Part shown: one piece after another, positions 1 through 5,248 of the stretch
Layout: each line of letters starts with the position of its first letter
Position numbering within the stretch: position 1 is the first letter of the stretch
Source: Planctomycetota bacterium
GTDB lineage: Bacteria; Planctomycetota; Phycisphaerae; WQYP01; JAJZKY01
Assembly (NCBI GenBank): GCA_021803885.1
Contig: JAJZKY010000398.1
Span: 1-5,248 of the forward strand
DNA length: 5,248 bases
Reading direction: 5' to 3'
Notes under the pieces: generated by a model
Database searches by the model: none
The model's input: the letters and a program-made list of their open reading frames with translations, nothing else
What the model was told of the DNA's origin: nothing
Position numbers and translations under genes: made by a program

Positions 1-242
1 CAGTACCATAACGCCTGTGCGGTGTAAGGCAGTTCAAATGTTATGGTTCTGGTTTCGCCCGGCTTGAGTTCCACACGTTTGAACCCGACCAATTCCTTGA
101 TGGGACGCTTTACCGGTGACTTGGGGACCGCAACATAAAGTTGCGCTACTTCCGCACCGGACCGCGAACCGGTATTGGTCACTTTGCACGATACCTTGAC
201 GCTATTGTGCAATGATAGCTCGGTGGAAAATATATGCAGATC
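1..242 (-). other. FnIII-like C-terminal domain of the GH3 enzyme (partial)
   Basis: From about residue 778 the GH3 protein shows the usual C-terminal fibronectin-III-like domain of the family: VKVSCKVTNTGSRSGAEVAQ (792-811), then QLYV, KELVGFKRVELKPGET (826-841) and TITFEL. The preceding PLYPFGYGLSYTTF (761-774) is the standard junction between the GH3 C-terminal domain and this module. By comparison with other members, only a few tens of residues should be missing beyond the left edge. Confidence 0.85.
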
Positions 243-2573
243 ACTGAATTGGAAAGTGGTATAACTTAACCCATAACCAAAAGGATACAACGGCTCGGCT
301 TCAAGATACATATAGGTCCGGCCTTTCATGATCTCGTAGTTATGGAAGGGCGGTAATTGATCCACCGATTTGTACCAGGTACAGCAGGTTTTACCGCCGG
401 GGTTATAGTTGCCGAATAACACGTCCGCAATGGCAGTTCCCTGGGCCTGGCCGCCAAAAATCGCCGCCACAATCGCGGGGAGATGCGCCTGTTCCCAGTT
501 TACCGCCACTGTATTGTTGCTGTTCAGTACCAATACGGTTTTGGCATTTGCCTGATAACACGCCTTAATGAGTTCATGTTGCACACCGGGAAGTTGGATG
601 TCTTTGCGATCATGGCCTTCACTATCCACGGTCTGATCAACGCCGCAAACCATAATAACCACATCGGACCGGCCTGCGGCGGCCACCGCCTCGGAAAACA
701 TCTTCTCATCCTTCAGGCCGTCAATAGCGCAGCCCGGATAAAATTCGACCAGAGGATGCTGCGGTTGCGGTTGCGATGTCGGGGCGGCGGCTATCGGCTG
801 TAGTTGGAACCATTCAAGATCGCATATCTCTTTGCCCGGATCGTTACTTTTTCCGCTAAATTTGAAGAATACGTTGTGCTCCCCGGTGATACCGTTGATG
901 GGCGCGGATACAGTGGTCCATTTTCGCCGGTCCCCGGTGTGGGGAACTTTAATCGTCGCGATTTGCGGCCCGTTAAGCGCATCGATATGAACCCGTATTA
1001 CAGCGTCTTGGCCAATACCGGCCACATGGATGGCTATGCTATTTATCCCGGTAAAACTCTGTGGTTTATATTCCACCCAGGAATCCGCCCAAATCCGGCA
1101 GATATTAATGTTGCCCTCGCCGGAGGACTTCATTTGCACGCCATCGCCGACGTTCTTAAGTTCATTCGGCCAGACGCGGGCATGCAAGTTCTGAACGCTG
1201 TCGCCCAAAGCATTGGCGATACCCGCATACGGTGAAATTTGCACCGACGGATGGCCACTGTACCCGCCGAGATGAAAGCCCGCCGTGGGGCCAATCACAG
1301 CCACGGTTCGCAGTTTGGCTTTATCCAGTGGCAGAAATTGCCGCTCATTTTTCAATAGAACAATGGATTGCCTCGCCGCTTCCAGCGCCAAGGCACGGTG
1401 GGCCGGCGAATCCACCACATCAAAACTTATGCGGTTGTATGGAATGCTTTCCGGCGGGTCCATTTCCCCCAGAAGAACACGCACCGTCAGCAGCCGCGTT
1501 ATCGCACGATCGATATCGGCCTCACTGACGAGTTCCAAACTCACGGCCCTGGCCAGACTATGAGTCATGTCGCTGTCTTGGTTGCAACGGATAAGGTCGC
1601 AGCCCGCCTGAATGCTCAAGGCCGCCGCCTGATGTTTGGTCGGGACGTAATGGTGCGGATCATAAATGTTATAGACCGCCGGGTTGTCCGAGGTGACATA
1701 TCCGCGGAAACCCCACCGCTTTCTCAGTAGGTCGGTCAGCAGGAATTCATCGGCACAACACGGAATGCCGTTGATGGCGTTATATGCGCCCATAACCGTA
1801 AATACATCCCCTTGTACTACGCAGGCCTGGTAGGCGCGGGTGTAATACTCCCAGAAGCTGCGCGGATCCACTGATGCGGACACACGAGTGCGATCATCCT
1901 CGGTGTTGTTGCAAATAAAATGCTTGGCGCAAGCCGTCGTCTTGAGATAGTTGGGATCATCTCCCTGCATGCCGCGCACAACCTGCACCGCCCATGTGCT
2001 GGCCAGACATGGGTCTTCGCCAGGAGCTTCTTCACAGCGCCCCCAGCGCGGGTCCCGATGCAGATTCAGCGTTTGCGGGGAATAAAAGCTCAGTCCCCAC
2101 TTTTCTTTCTTGTGGTAGGCTTGAGCTTCGTCAGACACAGCCGAATATACTCGCCGGGCCAGGTCCGGATTCCACGAGCACGCCATGGCCAGTGGTTGAG
2201 GAAAAGATGTGGCCACAAAAGGATAAACCAATCCATGCAATCCCTCATCGGAAGCGTAGTTATAAGCTGGCAATCCAAGCCGTGGAATGGCCGGAACATT
2301 ATTATCACTGCTAATCCACGGTCCCGGTTTAGCGATGTCGTTTACCTGCCTGACCTTTTCCGCCAGCGTCATGCGAGCGACGATCGCCCCAGCCCGTTTC
2401 CACGCTTTTAGGTAGGCTTTATCGGAAATGCCGATTCTGACAGATCTCGCCGCCGAGGGTTCCGGCTTGCCAAAGAGTGACCCAATGCCAAACTTCGCCG
2501 CAACACCTGTAGCTAAAACTCCCCCGACAAAAGCCCGCCTGCCGCACAATACCTCGTCCTGTTTCACAAACAT
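1..2573 (-). CDS. Glycoside hydrolase family 3 (beta-glucosidase/beta-xylosidase type), Tat-exported, with CBM6-like insert; 3' end outside window
   Basis: Likely an exo-acting beta-glycosidase that releases terminal sugars from plant or algal oligosaccharides outside the cytoplasm. The frame is open for 857 codons and runs off the left edge. Residues 11-30 form a Tat signal (twin Arg 12-13, GRRAFVGG, then a hydrophobic stretch). The GH3 N-terminal domain spans about 60-365 and shows DEGLHG (109-114), RDPRWGR (173-179), the KH pair (217-218), and SDN with the expected nucleophile Asp296. The C-terminal domain shows SEGHDRKDIQLPG, with Glu652 the likely acid/base. A CBM6-like module (about 472-593) and a Gln/Pro linker split this domain. 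An FnIII-like domain begins near 778 and is cut. The start is firm: an in-frame TAA directly precedes this ATG, with AAAGG just upstream. The motif set resembles the beta-xylosidase-like GH3 group more than classical BglX, but substrate cannot be fixed from sequence. Family assignment is very secure. Confidence 0.95.
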   Translation of the reverse strand, partial: MFVKQDEVLCGRRAFVGGVLATGVAAKFGIGSLFGKPEPSAARSVRIGISDKAYLKAWKRAGAIVARMTLAEKVRQVNDIAKPGPWISSDNNVPAIPRLGLPAYNYASDEGLHGLVYPFVATSFPQPLAMACSWNPDLARRVYSAVSDEAQAYHKKEKWGLSFYSPQTLNLHRDPRWGRCEEAPGEDPCLASTWAVQVVRGMQGDDPNYLKTTACAKHFICNNTEDDRTRVSASVDPRSFWEYYTRAYQACVVQGDVFTVMGAYNAINGIPCCADEFLLTDLLRKRWGFRGYVTSDNPAVYNIYDPHHYVPTKHQAAALSIQAGCDLIRCNQDSDMTHSLARAVSLELVSEADIDRAITRLLTVRVLLGEMDPPESIPYNRISFDVVDSPAHRALALEAARQSIVLLKNERQFLPLDKAKLRTVAVIGPTAGFHLGGYSGHPSVQISPYAGIANALGDSVQNLHARVWPNELKNVGDGVQMKSSGEGNINICRIWADSWVEYKPQSFTGINSIAIHVAGIGQDAVIRVHIDALNGPQIATIKVPHTGDRRKWTTVSAPINGITGEHNVFFKFSGKSNDPGKEICDLEWFQLQPIAAAPTSQPQPQHPLVEFYPGCAIDGLKDEKMFSEAVAAAGRSDVVIMVCGVDQTVDSEGHDRKDIQLPGVQHELIKACYQANAKTVLVLNSNNTVAVNWEQAHLPAIVAAIFGGQAQGTAIADVLFGNYNPGGKTCCTWYKSVDQLPPFHNYEIMKGRTYMYLEAEPLYPFGYGLSYTTFQFSDLHIFSTELSLHNSVKVSCKVTNTGSRSGAEVAQLYVAVPKSPVKRPIKELVGFKRVELKPGETRTITFELPYTAQALWY
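795..1160 (-). other. CBM6-like carbohydrate-binding module inside the GH3 protein
   Basis: Residues about 472-593 of the GH3 protein do not belong to the GH3 fold. They carry the CBM6 pattern: WADSWVEYK near 495-503, then a beta-rich stretch, HTGDRRKWTTVSAPI (545-559), GEHNVFFKF (564-572), and the closing CDLEWFQL (584-591), which matches the usual NLDWFEL end of CBM6. A Pro/Gln/Ser linker (597-608) follows. Such a module would hold the enzyme on a polysaccharide chain. The position, between the two halves of the GH3 C-terminal domain, is where many GH3 enzymes carry a PA14 module. CBM6 assignment is by motif recall only; a CBM35-like relative is the alternative. Confidence 0.7.
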
Positions 2574-2604
2574 TTACCTTTCTTTACCACAAAATCGTAA
2601 CTGT

Positions 2605-2865
2605 TCACGGCCAGCAGGGGTGAAATTCCCCTGCGCCACTCACCCAGCCACCAGGATGCACATACGTGGATACCACTTTGTTAAACACGGCATTGCTGAA
2701 CACAGGCCCGCCGGGCTTGCGGGCGAATTTGTTGACCAGTTTCACCGGCGGCGGCCCAAACAGTCCCGCCAGCGCCGACCGTTTGATCCATGTGCAGGCC
2801 GTAAGACTTAGCATAAGTACCGCCGCTATGGCCAGAACGGATGTGCGTGTCGTCCAGTCGGCCAC
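2605..2865 (-). pseudogene. Probable remnant of a DUF547-type lipoprotein gene fused in frame to the VTT gene
   Basis: The tail of the VTT reading frame looks like the front of another protein. From GTG 2865 it reads as a lipoprotein signal: TTRTSVLAIAAVLMLSLTAC, with lipobox LTAC. About 30 residues later, FSNAVFNKVVSTYVHPGGWV resembles the opening of DUF547 domains (pattern F-x-H-x-x-[FW]-x-x-x-[VL]-x-x-[HY]-V, then G-R-V-D-Y). The remaining roughly 200 residues of such a domain are absent: the frame changes character near 2640, enters a hairpin and stops at 2605. No good ribosome site precedes GTG 2865 or ATG 2898, so a separate start is doubtful. It may be a natural VTT-DUF547 fusion cut short, or a fusion made by deletion. 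The DUF547 match is from memory and short. Confidence 0.4.
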
Positions 2866-3612
2866 GACCGGCGAAACGGCTTGATCTGTTAGCGGCATAT
2901 CCGCAGCTTCTGATGCGCCGGCCAGGGCGCGTTTGGCCAGCCGTGTAATATAAAAGCTGACGGCAACAATAAGCGCCAGCCCGACGCCAACGAGGATCCA
3001 GTGCAGCCATCCGGCGGATTTTCCCGCGTTGTCGGTGGCCTGACTCGCCTCATAACCAATATATACATATAGAATTGTTCCGGGCAACATGCAAATCCAG
3101 CTTGCCAGCACATACGGACCAAAGCCAATGCCCGTTAAGCCGAAAAAGTAGTTGCTCAGGTTAAACGGCACCACCGGCGAAAGCCGCAGCAACGCCACAA
3201 TCTTCCAGCCGTTGGTGCCGATGGCCGCATCAATCGCCTTGAATTTCGGATTTTTTCCAGCCGCCCGTTCCACGCTGGCGCGAAAGGCGAATCGCCCCAG
3301 CAAAAAAGCCGCCACCGACCCCAGCGTGGCACCCACGGAGACAATCAGCGTGCCCCACACAGGGCCGTAGAGCACGCCCGCCAGCAGCGTAATGGCCGCC
3401 CCGGGCACCAGCAGCACCGTCGCCACAATATAAATAATGCTGAAGGTCAGAATTCCCACCGCACCATGCTGTCCGAGCCAGTCGTGCAGATGGGCGATTC
3501 CCTGCCCCAGCGGCAAGATGCGGGCGATTGCGATAATACAGAACAGAATTGCCAGAATCGCCAATGTCCGCACGACCCTTGCGATGTGTGACGCCTTATT
3601 ATATGGACTCAT
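2605..3612 (-). CDS. TVP38/TMEM64 family (VTT domain) inner-membrane protein with an aberrant C-terminal extension
   Basis: A multi-pass membrane protein of the VTT (formerly SNARE-associated, DedA-related) family. Exact function is not known; relatives are linked to lipid scrambling and membrane homeostasis. The 335-residue product has hydrophobic segments near 14-33, 51-69, 71-92, 94-110, 136-150, 165-186 and 203-222. Family motifs are LLVPGAAITLLAGVLYG (67-83), AAFLLGR (101-107) and RLSPVVPFNLSNYFFGLTG (143-161). I chose ATG 3612 because AAAGGTGA sits 4 nt upstream; in-frame ATG 3642 and TTG 3663 lack such a site. The core ends near residue 228. Residues 229-335 are extra: a linker, a further hydrophobic stretch ending in LTAC (270-273), and a DUF547-like fragment that stops suddenly. 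It lies 73 bp downstream of arsS, likely in one operon. VTT assignment is strong; interpretation of the tail is inference. Confidence 0.93.
   Translation of the reverse strand: MSPYNKASHIARVVRTLAILAILFCIIAIARILPLGQGIAHLHDWLGQHGAVGILTFSIIYIVATVLLVPGAAITLLAGVLYGPVWGTLIVSVGATLGSVAAFLLGRFAFRASVERAAGKNPKFKAIDAAIGTNGWKIVALLRLSPVVPFNLSNYFFGLTGIGFGPYVLASWICMLPGTILYVYIGYEASQATDNAGKSAGWLHWILVGVGLALIVAVSFYITRLAKRALAGASEAADMPLTDQAVSPVVADWTTRTSVLAIAAVLMLSLTACTWIKRSALAGLFGPPPVKLVNKFARKPGGPVFSNAVFNKVVSTYVHPGGWVSGAGEFHPCWP
2614..2634. repeat. GC-rich perfect hairpin at the end of the VTT/DUF547-like frame
   Basis: GCAGGGG (2614-2620) and CCCCTGC (2628-2634) are perfect 7-bp inverted arms around a 7-nt loop, TGAAATT. 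It lies inside the last codons of the minus-strand membrane-protein gene, 41 bp upstream of the GH3 start. No run of T follows within a few bases in the minus-strand direction, so it is not a convincing intrinsic terminator. It may attenuate read-through from the arsS operon into the GH3 gene, or it may be the end of a small mobile or repetitive element that cut off the DUF547-like sequence. Confidence 0.55.
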
Positions 3613-3616
3613 GTCG

Positions 3617-3624
3617 TCACCTTT
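3617..3624 (-). promoter_or_regulatory. Ribosome binding site that decides the VTT gene start
   Basis: On the minus strand this reads AAAGGTGA, with the AAGG core 7 nt before ATG 3612. It supports that start over in-frame ATG 3642 (preceded by GCGGGCC) and TTG 3663. Confidence 0.65.
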
Positions 3625-3685
3625 AATATGTGGATTGTTCATGGCCCGCTTTCCCATTCCCAATAAAGGACGCTCTGGGGTCGGT

Positions 3686-4729
3686 CTACGCGGAGACGGC
3701 GTTCTTACAGTTGGTCTGCAAGTTTATCCGGGAATTTATTGGGGAATCCTCCACCAGACTTCCCCCACAGGATGACCCGCAACCCGCGGTGCAGCCAAAA
3801 CAGTGCGAACCGGTGGCTATGCGGCGGGCCAGGAAAGCCGCGGGATTAAAACCCCGGATATGGTTTACCGGTCCGGTCGCGGGCAACTTGAGGGCATAGT
3901 TAAAATCGCAGTCGTAAAGTGTGCCATCCCAGCCAACGTGCAACTGGTGGCGGCACATAAGCTCATTGAGTGTGCCGGAGTTAAAGGCATTTTCCAGAAG
4001 CGTCTGGTATTTTTCCGCGTAGCCTTGGCGCTGCAGGTCATGCAGAAATCGGCCCAGAGGTAAATTGGTGATCGTATAAAGCTTCGTGAAGTGAATGCCG
4101 AACCGGGTGGAAAATTCGTGGCGGTAGGCGGCTTCAAGCTCGGCCTGCCGCGGCGGAAGTGATGGGCCGCCCGGATTGTAAACCAGATCGAGCGGCAATT
4201 CCGTCCTGATTCCATACCCCATGGCGTTGAGTTTAAGAATTACATCCACACTTTCCTGATAAACATGCTTGCCCCGCTGGCGATCCACATTGGTTTCCAG
4301 ATAACAGGGAAGCGAGGCGACCAGGTGTACACCATGCGCCGCAAAAAATCCGGGCAGATCGCCATTCCCCTCTTGCAGCATAATAGTCAGATTCGTCCGT
4401 ACCATGACTTCCAGTCCCTGATCGCGGGCGGCGATCACCAGATGGCGAAAATGCGGATGCATCTCCGGGGCACCACCGGTGATGTCCAAGGTTTGTGCGT
4501 TGGCGGCTTGCGCCGCGGCCAAAACCAGTTCCATGGTCTGCCAGGACATTTCCTCGGTCCGTTTGGGAGATGATTCCACATGGCAGTGGTGACAGGCCAG
4601 ATTGCATTTCAGCCCAATGTTTACCTGCACCGTGCGAATATTCAGGCCGCTAAAAGTCGGTTGTCCCGCGTCACGCAGGCGAAGATCAAAGCAGTTTTCC
4701 ATTGGCATATTCATAACTGAAAGCTTCAT
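3686..4729 (-). CDS. arsS: Radical SAM protein of the ArsS family (arsenosugar biosynthesis)
   Basis: A 347-residue cytoplasmic radical SAM enzyme. In the arsenosugar pathway, ArsS is held to join the 5'-deoxyadenosyl group of SAM to a dimethylated arsenic species made by ArsM, giving the nucleoside precursor of arsenosugars. The [4Fe-4S] motif is CNLACHHC (Cys 42, 46, 49; CX3CX2C). SAM-binding GGAPE follows at 85-89. The C-terminal (DUF3641-type) half is Cys-rich: Cys259 in MCRHQLHVGWDG, Cys274 in YDCDFNY, and HCFGCTAGCGSSCGG with Cys 310, 313, 317 and 321. The last motif is the family hallmark. Length is about normal. The start is supported by AAAGGA 7 nt upstream. It is the first gene of the minus-strand group, transcribed away from the gene at 4915. 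No arsM lies in the window, so the actual substrate here is inferred. Family membership is strong. Confidence 0.92.
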   Translation of the reverse strand: MKLSVMNMPMENCFDLRLRDAGQPTFSGLNIRTVQVNIGLKCNLACHHCHVESSPKRTEEMSWQTMELVLAAAQAANAQTLDITGGAPEMHPHFRHLVIAARDQGLEVMVRTNLTIMLQEGNGDLPGFFAAHGVHLVASLPCYLETNVDRQRGKHVYQESVDVILKLNAMGYGIRTELPLDLVYNPGGPSLPPRQAELEAAYRHEFSTRFGIHFTKLYTITNLPLGRFLHDLQRQGYAEKYQTLLENAFNSGTLNELMCRHQLHVGWDGTLYDCDFNYALKLPATGPVNHIRGFNPAAFLARRIATGSHCFGCTAGCGSSCGGSLVEDSPINSRINLQTNCKNAVSA

Positions 4730-4736
4730 GATGGGT

Positions 4737-4742
4737 TCCTTT
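4737..4742 (-). promoter_or_regulatory. Ribosome binding site of the radical SAM gene
   Basis: The minus strand reads AAAGGA followed by 7 nt (ACCCATC) and then ATG 4729. This favours ATG 4729 over in-frame ATGs at codons 6, 8 and 10. Confidence 0.7.
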
Positions 4743-4755
4743 GCAGCTGGTATTT

Positions 4756-4761
4756 ATTGTA
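4756..4761 (-). promoter_or_regulatory. Possible -10 element for the arsS operon
   Basis: On the minus strand this is TACAAT, one mismatch from consensus, 26 nt before the arsS start codon. No recognisable -35 lies 16-18 bp upstream, so it is weak by itself; an activator bound at the nearby GCATGA sites could compensate. Confidence 0.25.
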
Positions 4762-4764
4762 CCG

Positions 4765-4866
4765 TCATGCGGATTATTTTACGCTCATTGTGCGGCAGCC
4801 ATCGGCGTGCATGATGTATAATGCACGCAAGCATGAGGAATACTTGCCGATCTCAGATACTCATGC
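4765..4866. promoter_or_regulatory. Cluster of four GCATGA/TCATGC sites in the divergent promoter region
   Basis: GCATGA occurs at 4809-4814 and 4831-4836, and its complement TCATGC at 4765-4770 and 4861-4866. Centre-to-centre spacings are 44, 22 and 30 bp, close to whole turns of the helix. The last two extend to a 7-bp inverted pair, GCATGAG (4831-4837) and CTCATGC (4860-4866), which brackets the -35 and touches the -10 of the rightward promoter. This is the kind of layout expected of operator half-sites for a regulator of one or both divergent genes. The cognate regulator is not in the window. Confidence 0.35.
4805..4828. promoter_or_regulatory. Perfect 8-bp inverted repeat enclosing a TATAAT, possible operator
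   Basis: GCGTGCAT (4805-4812) and ATGCACGC (4821-4828) are exact reverse complements separated by 8 bp. The plus strand carries a perfect TATAAT at 4817-4822 that overlaps the right arm. No good -35 stands 16-18 bp upstream of it. The symmetry fits a dimeric transcription factor site better than a terminator, since no T-run follows and no gene ends here. Confidence 0.4.
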
Positions 4867-4872
4867 CATAAT
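4844..4872 (+). promoter_or_regulatory. Sigma-70-type promoter with extended -10 for the gene at 4915
   Basis: TTGCCG (4844-4849) as -35, a 17-bp spacer, and CATAAT (4867-4872) as -10, preceded by TGC (4864-4866), which makes an extended -10. Transcription would begin near 4879 and give a leader of about 36 nt with AGGAG at 4901-4905. The match is good (4/6, 5/6, ideal spacing) but not experimentally supported. Confidence 0.5.
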
Positions 4873-4900
4873 CCCACTTCTTAACAGATAGTTCATTTGC

Positions 4901-4905
4901 AGGAG
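4901..4905 (+). promoter_or_regulatory. Ribosome binding site of the gene at 4915
   Basis: AGGAG, 9 nt before ATG 4915. It fixes the start and places the twin-arginine pair at residues 8-9, as expected for a Tat signal. Confidence 0.75.
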
Positions 4906-4914
4906 ATTCGACTG

Positions 4915-5248
4915 ATGCCTTCACTGAATCAACCACGCCGGACTTTTGTCAAACAAATGATACTGGCCGCCGCCGGGGCGACGACCGCCATGGGGTTGTT
5001 GCCGGCATTGGCGCGAGCAAATGCCGTTGGTAAAAAGAAAATTCGTGTGAATGCCACCAAAATGCCCACCGTGGCCACAACGAACGACCCGATGCCCATT
5101 TTAGCCCATGGCGATCCGGAAACTCCGGAATTCCACGGTGCCCGCGTGGTTGGCGGTTCCCCCGGTAAACCATTTATGTTCCGTGTGCCCTATACCGGCG
5201 CGGGCAAGGTTGAACTCTCCGCCGAAGGCCTGCCCGAAGGCTTGACGC
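4915..5248 (+). CDS. Tat-exported protein with putative Ig-like N-terminal domain, probably a glycoside hydrolase (GH27 alpha-galactosidase-like); 3' end outside window
   Basis: The first 111 residues of a longer secreted protein. Residues 1-37 form a clear Tat signal: PRRTFVKQ (7-14; fits the RRxF[LV]K consensus), a hydrophobic stretch, and a cleavage region LARANA (32-37). After a polar spacer, residues 70-111 read TPEFHGARVVGGSPGKPFMF (70-89), then RVPYTG and a segment containing SAEGLPEGLT. This resembles the putative Ig (He_PIG-type) domain of the form P-x-[IF]-x-G-[AP]-[KR] ... G-S-P-x-[KH]-P-F-x-[FY]-x-[IV]-P-x-T-G ... S-A-x-G-L-P-x-G-L. In many environmental bacteria this domain stands before GH27 alpha-galactosidase domains. 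No catalytic residues are in the window, so the enzyme class is inference. It is transcribed divergently from arsS. Confidence 0.88.
   Translation, partial: MPSLNQPRRTFVKQMILAAAGATTAMGLLPALARANAVGKKKIRVNATKMPTVATTNDPMPILAHGDPETPEFHGARVVGGSPGKPFMFRVPYTGAGKVELSAEGLPEGLT

Noticed and set aside
751..780. Tandem CAACCG-type repeat
   Set aside because: It is only two or three imperfect units that encode the Gln/Pro linker of the GH3 protein, not a functional repeat array.
2614..2634. Intrinsic terminator for the arsS-VTT operon
   Set aside because: The stem is good but there is no T-run directly after it in the direction of transcription, and it sits within the coding frame; kept as a hairpin only.
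483..2811. Many plus-strand open frames of 90-160 codons opposite the GH3 gene
   Set aside because: They lie antisense to a continuous GH3 frame with family motifs throughout, have no ribosome sites or recognisable domains, and overlap one another in several frames.
2681..3128. Alternative minus-strand frames inside the VTT gene
   Set aside because: Out-of-frame shadows; the VTT frame alone carries membrane segments and family motifs. None of them continues the DUF547-like sequence.
3613..3663. Longer VTT start at TTG 3663 or ATG 3642
   Set aside because: The extra 17 residues are polar and unlike the family, and neither start has a ribosome site, whereas ATG 3612 has AAAGGTGA.
3686..4729. 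Selenocysteine (in-frame UGA) in the ArsS gene
   Set aside because: The frame contains no internal UGA and ends in TAG; the candidate position is an ordinary Cys codon.
4788..4822. Full promoter with TTGTGC as -35 and TATAAT as -10
   Set aside because: The spacer would be 23 bp, too long for a sigma-70 promoter.
1..5248. CRISPR array, tRNA/rRNA, transposase or phage genes
   Set aside because: No spaced direct repeats, no recognisable RNA gene and no mobile-element protein were seen on either strand.

Overview
The window reads as part of a bacterial chromosome. It has three genes on the minus strand facing one gene on the plus strand, with a 185-bp divergent promoter region between them (4730-4914). 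Two secreted carbohydrate-active enzymes, both with twin-arginine signal peptides, flank a small arsS-type radical SAM / VTT membrane protein pair. This mix, with an architecture-rich GH3 enzyme and a second secreted protein resembling the N-terminus of an alpha-galactosidase-type hydrolase, suggests a polysaccharide-degrading environmental bacterium. Planctomycetota or another PVC-group lineage is my best guess, but it rests on gene style only; no marker gene is present.

Layout, left to right. 1-2573 (minus): a Tat-exported glycoside hydrolase family 3 enzyme with a CBM6-like module inserted in its C-terminal half; the last part of its fibronectin-III-like domain lies beyond the left edge. 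2605-3612 (minus): a TVP38/TMEM64 (VTT domain) membrane protein. Its C-terminus continues in frame into what looks like the signal peptide and first ~20 residues of a DUF547-type lipoprotein, then ends abruptly in a GC-rich hairpin (2614-2634), 31 bp before the GH3 start. 3686-4729 (minus): a radical SAM protein of the ArsS (arsenosugar biosynthesis) family. 4730-4914: a regulatory region with a good extended -10 promoter reading right, a perfect 8-bp inverted repeat around a TATAAT, and four copies of GCATGA/TCATGC. 4915-5248 (plus): the start of a Tat-exported protein with a putative Ig-like (He_PIG-type) N-terminal domain, cut by the right edge.

How the genes relate. arsS and the VTT gene are 73 bp apart on one strand and probably form an operon; in my recollection ArsS genes recur beside VTT and DUF547 genes. 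The GH3 gene follows closely enough to be read through from them, but its function is unrelated. The broken DUF547-like tail suggests that a deletion or insertion joined two gene blocks there. No arsenite methyltransferase (arsM) is present in the window, so an arsenosugar pathway would need partners elsewhere. I found no RNA genes, CRISPR array or transposase gene. The only gene-free stretch of any size is the 185-bp divergent region.
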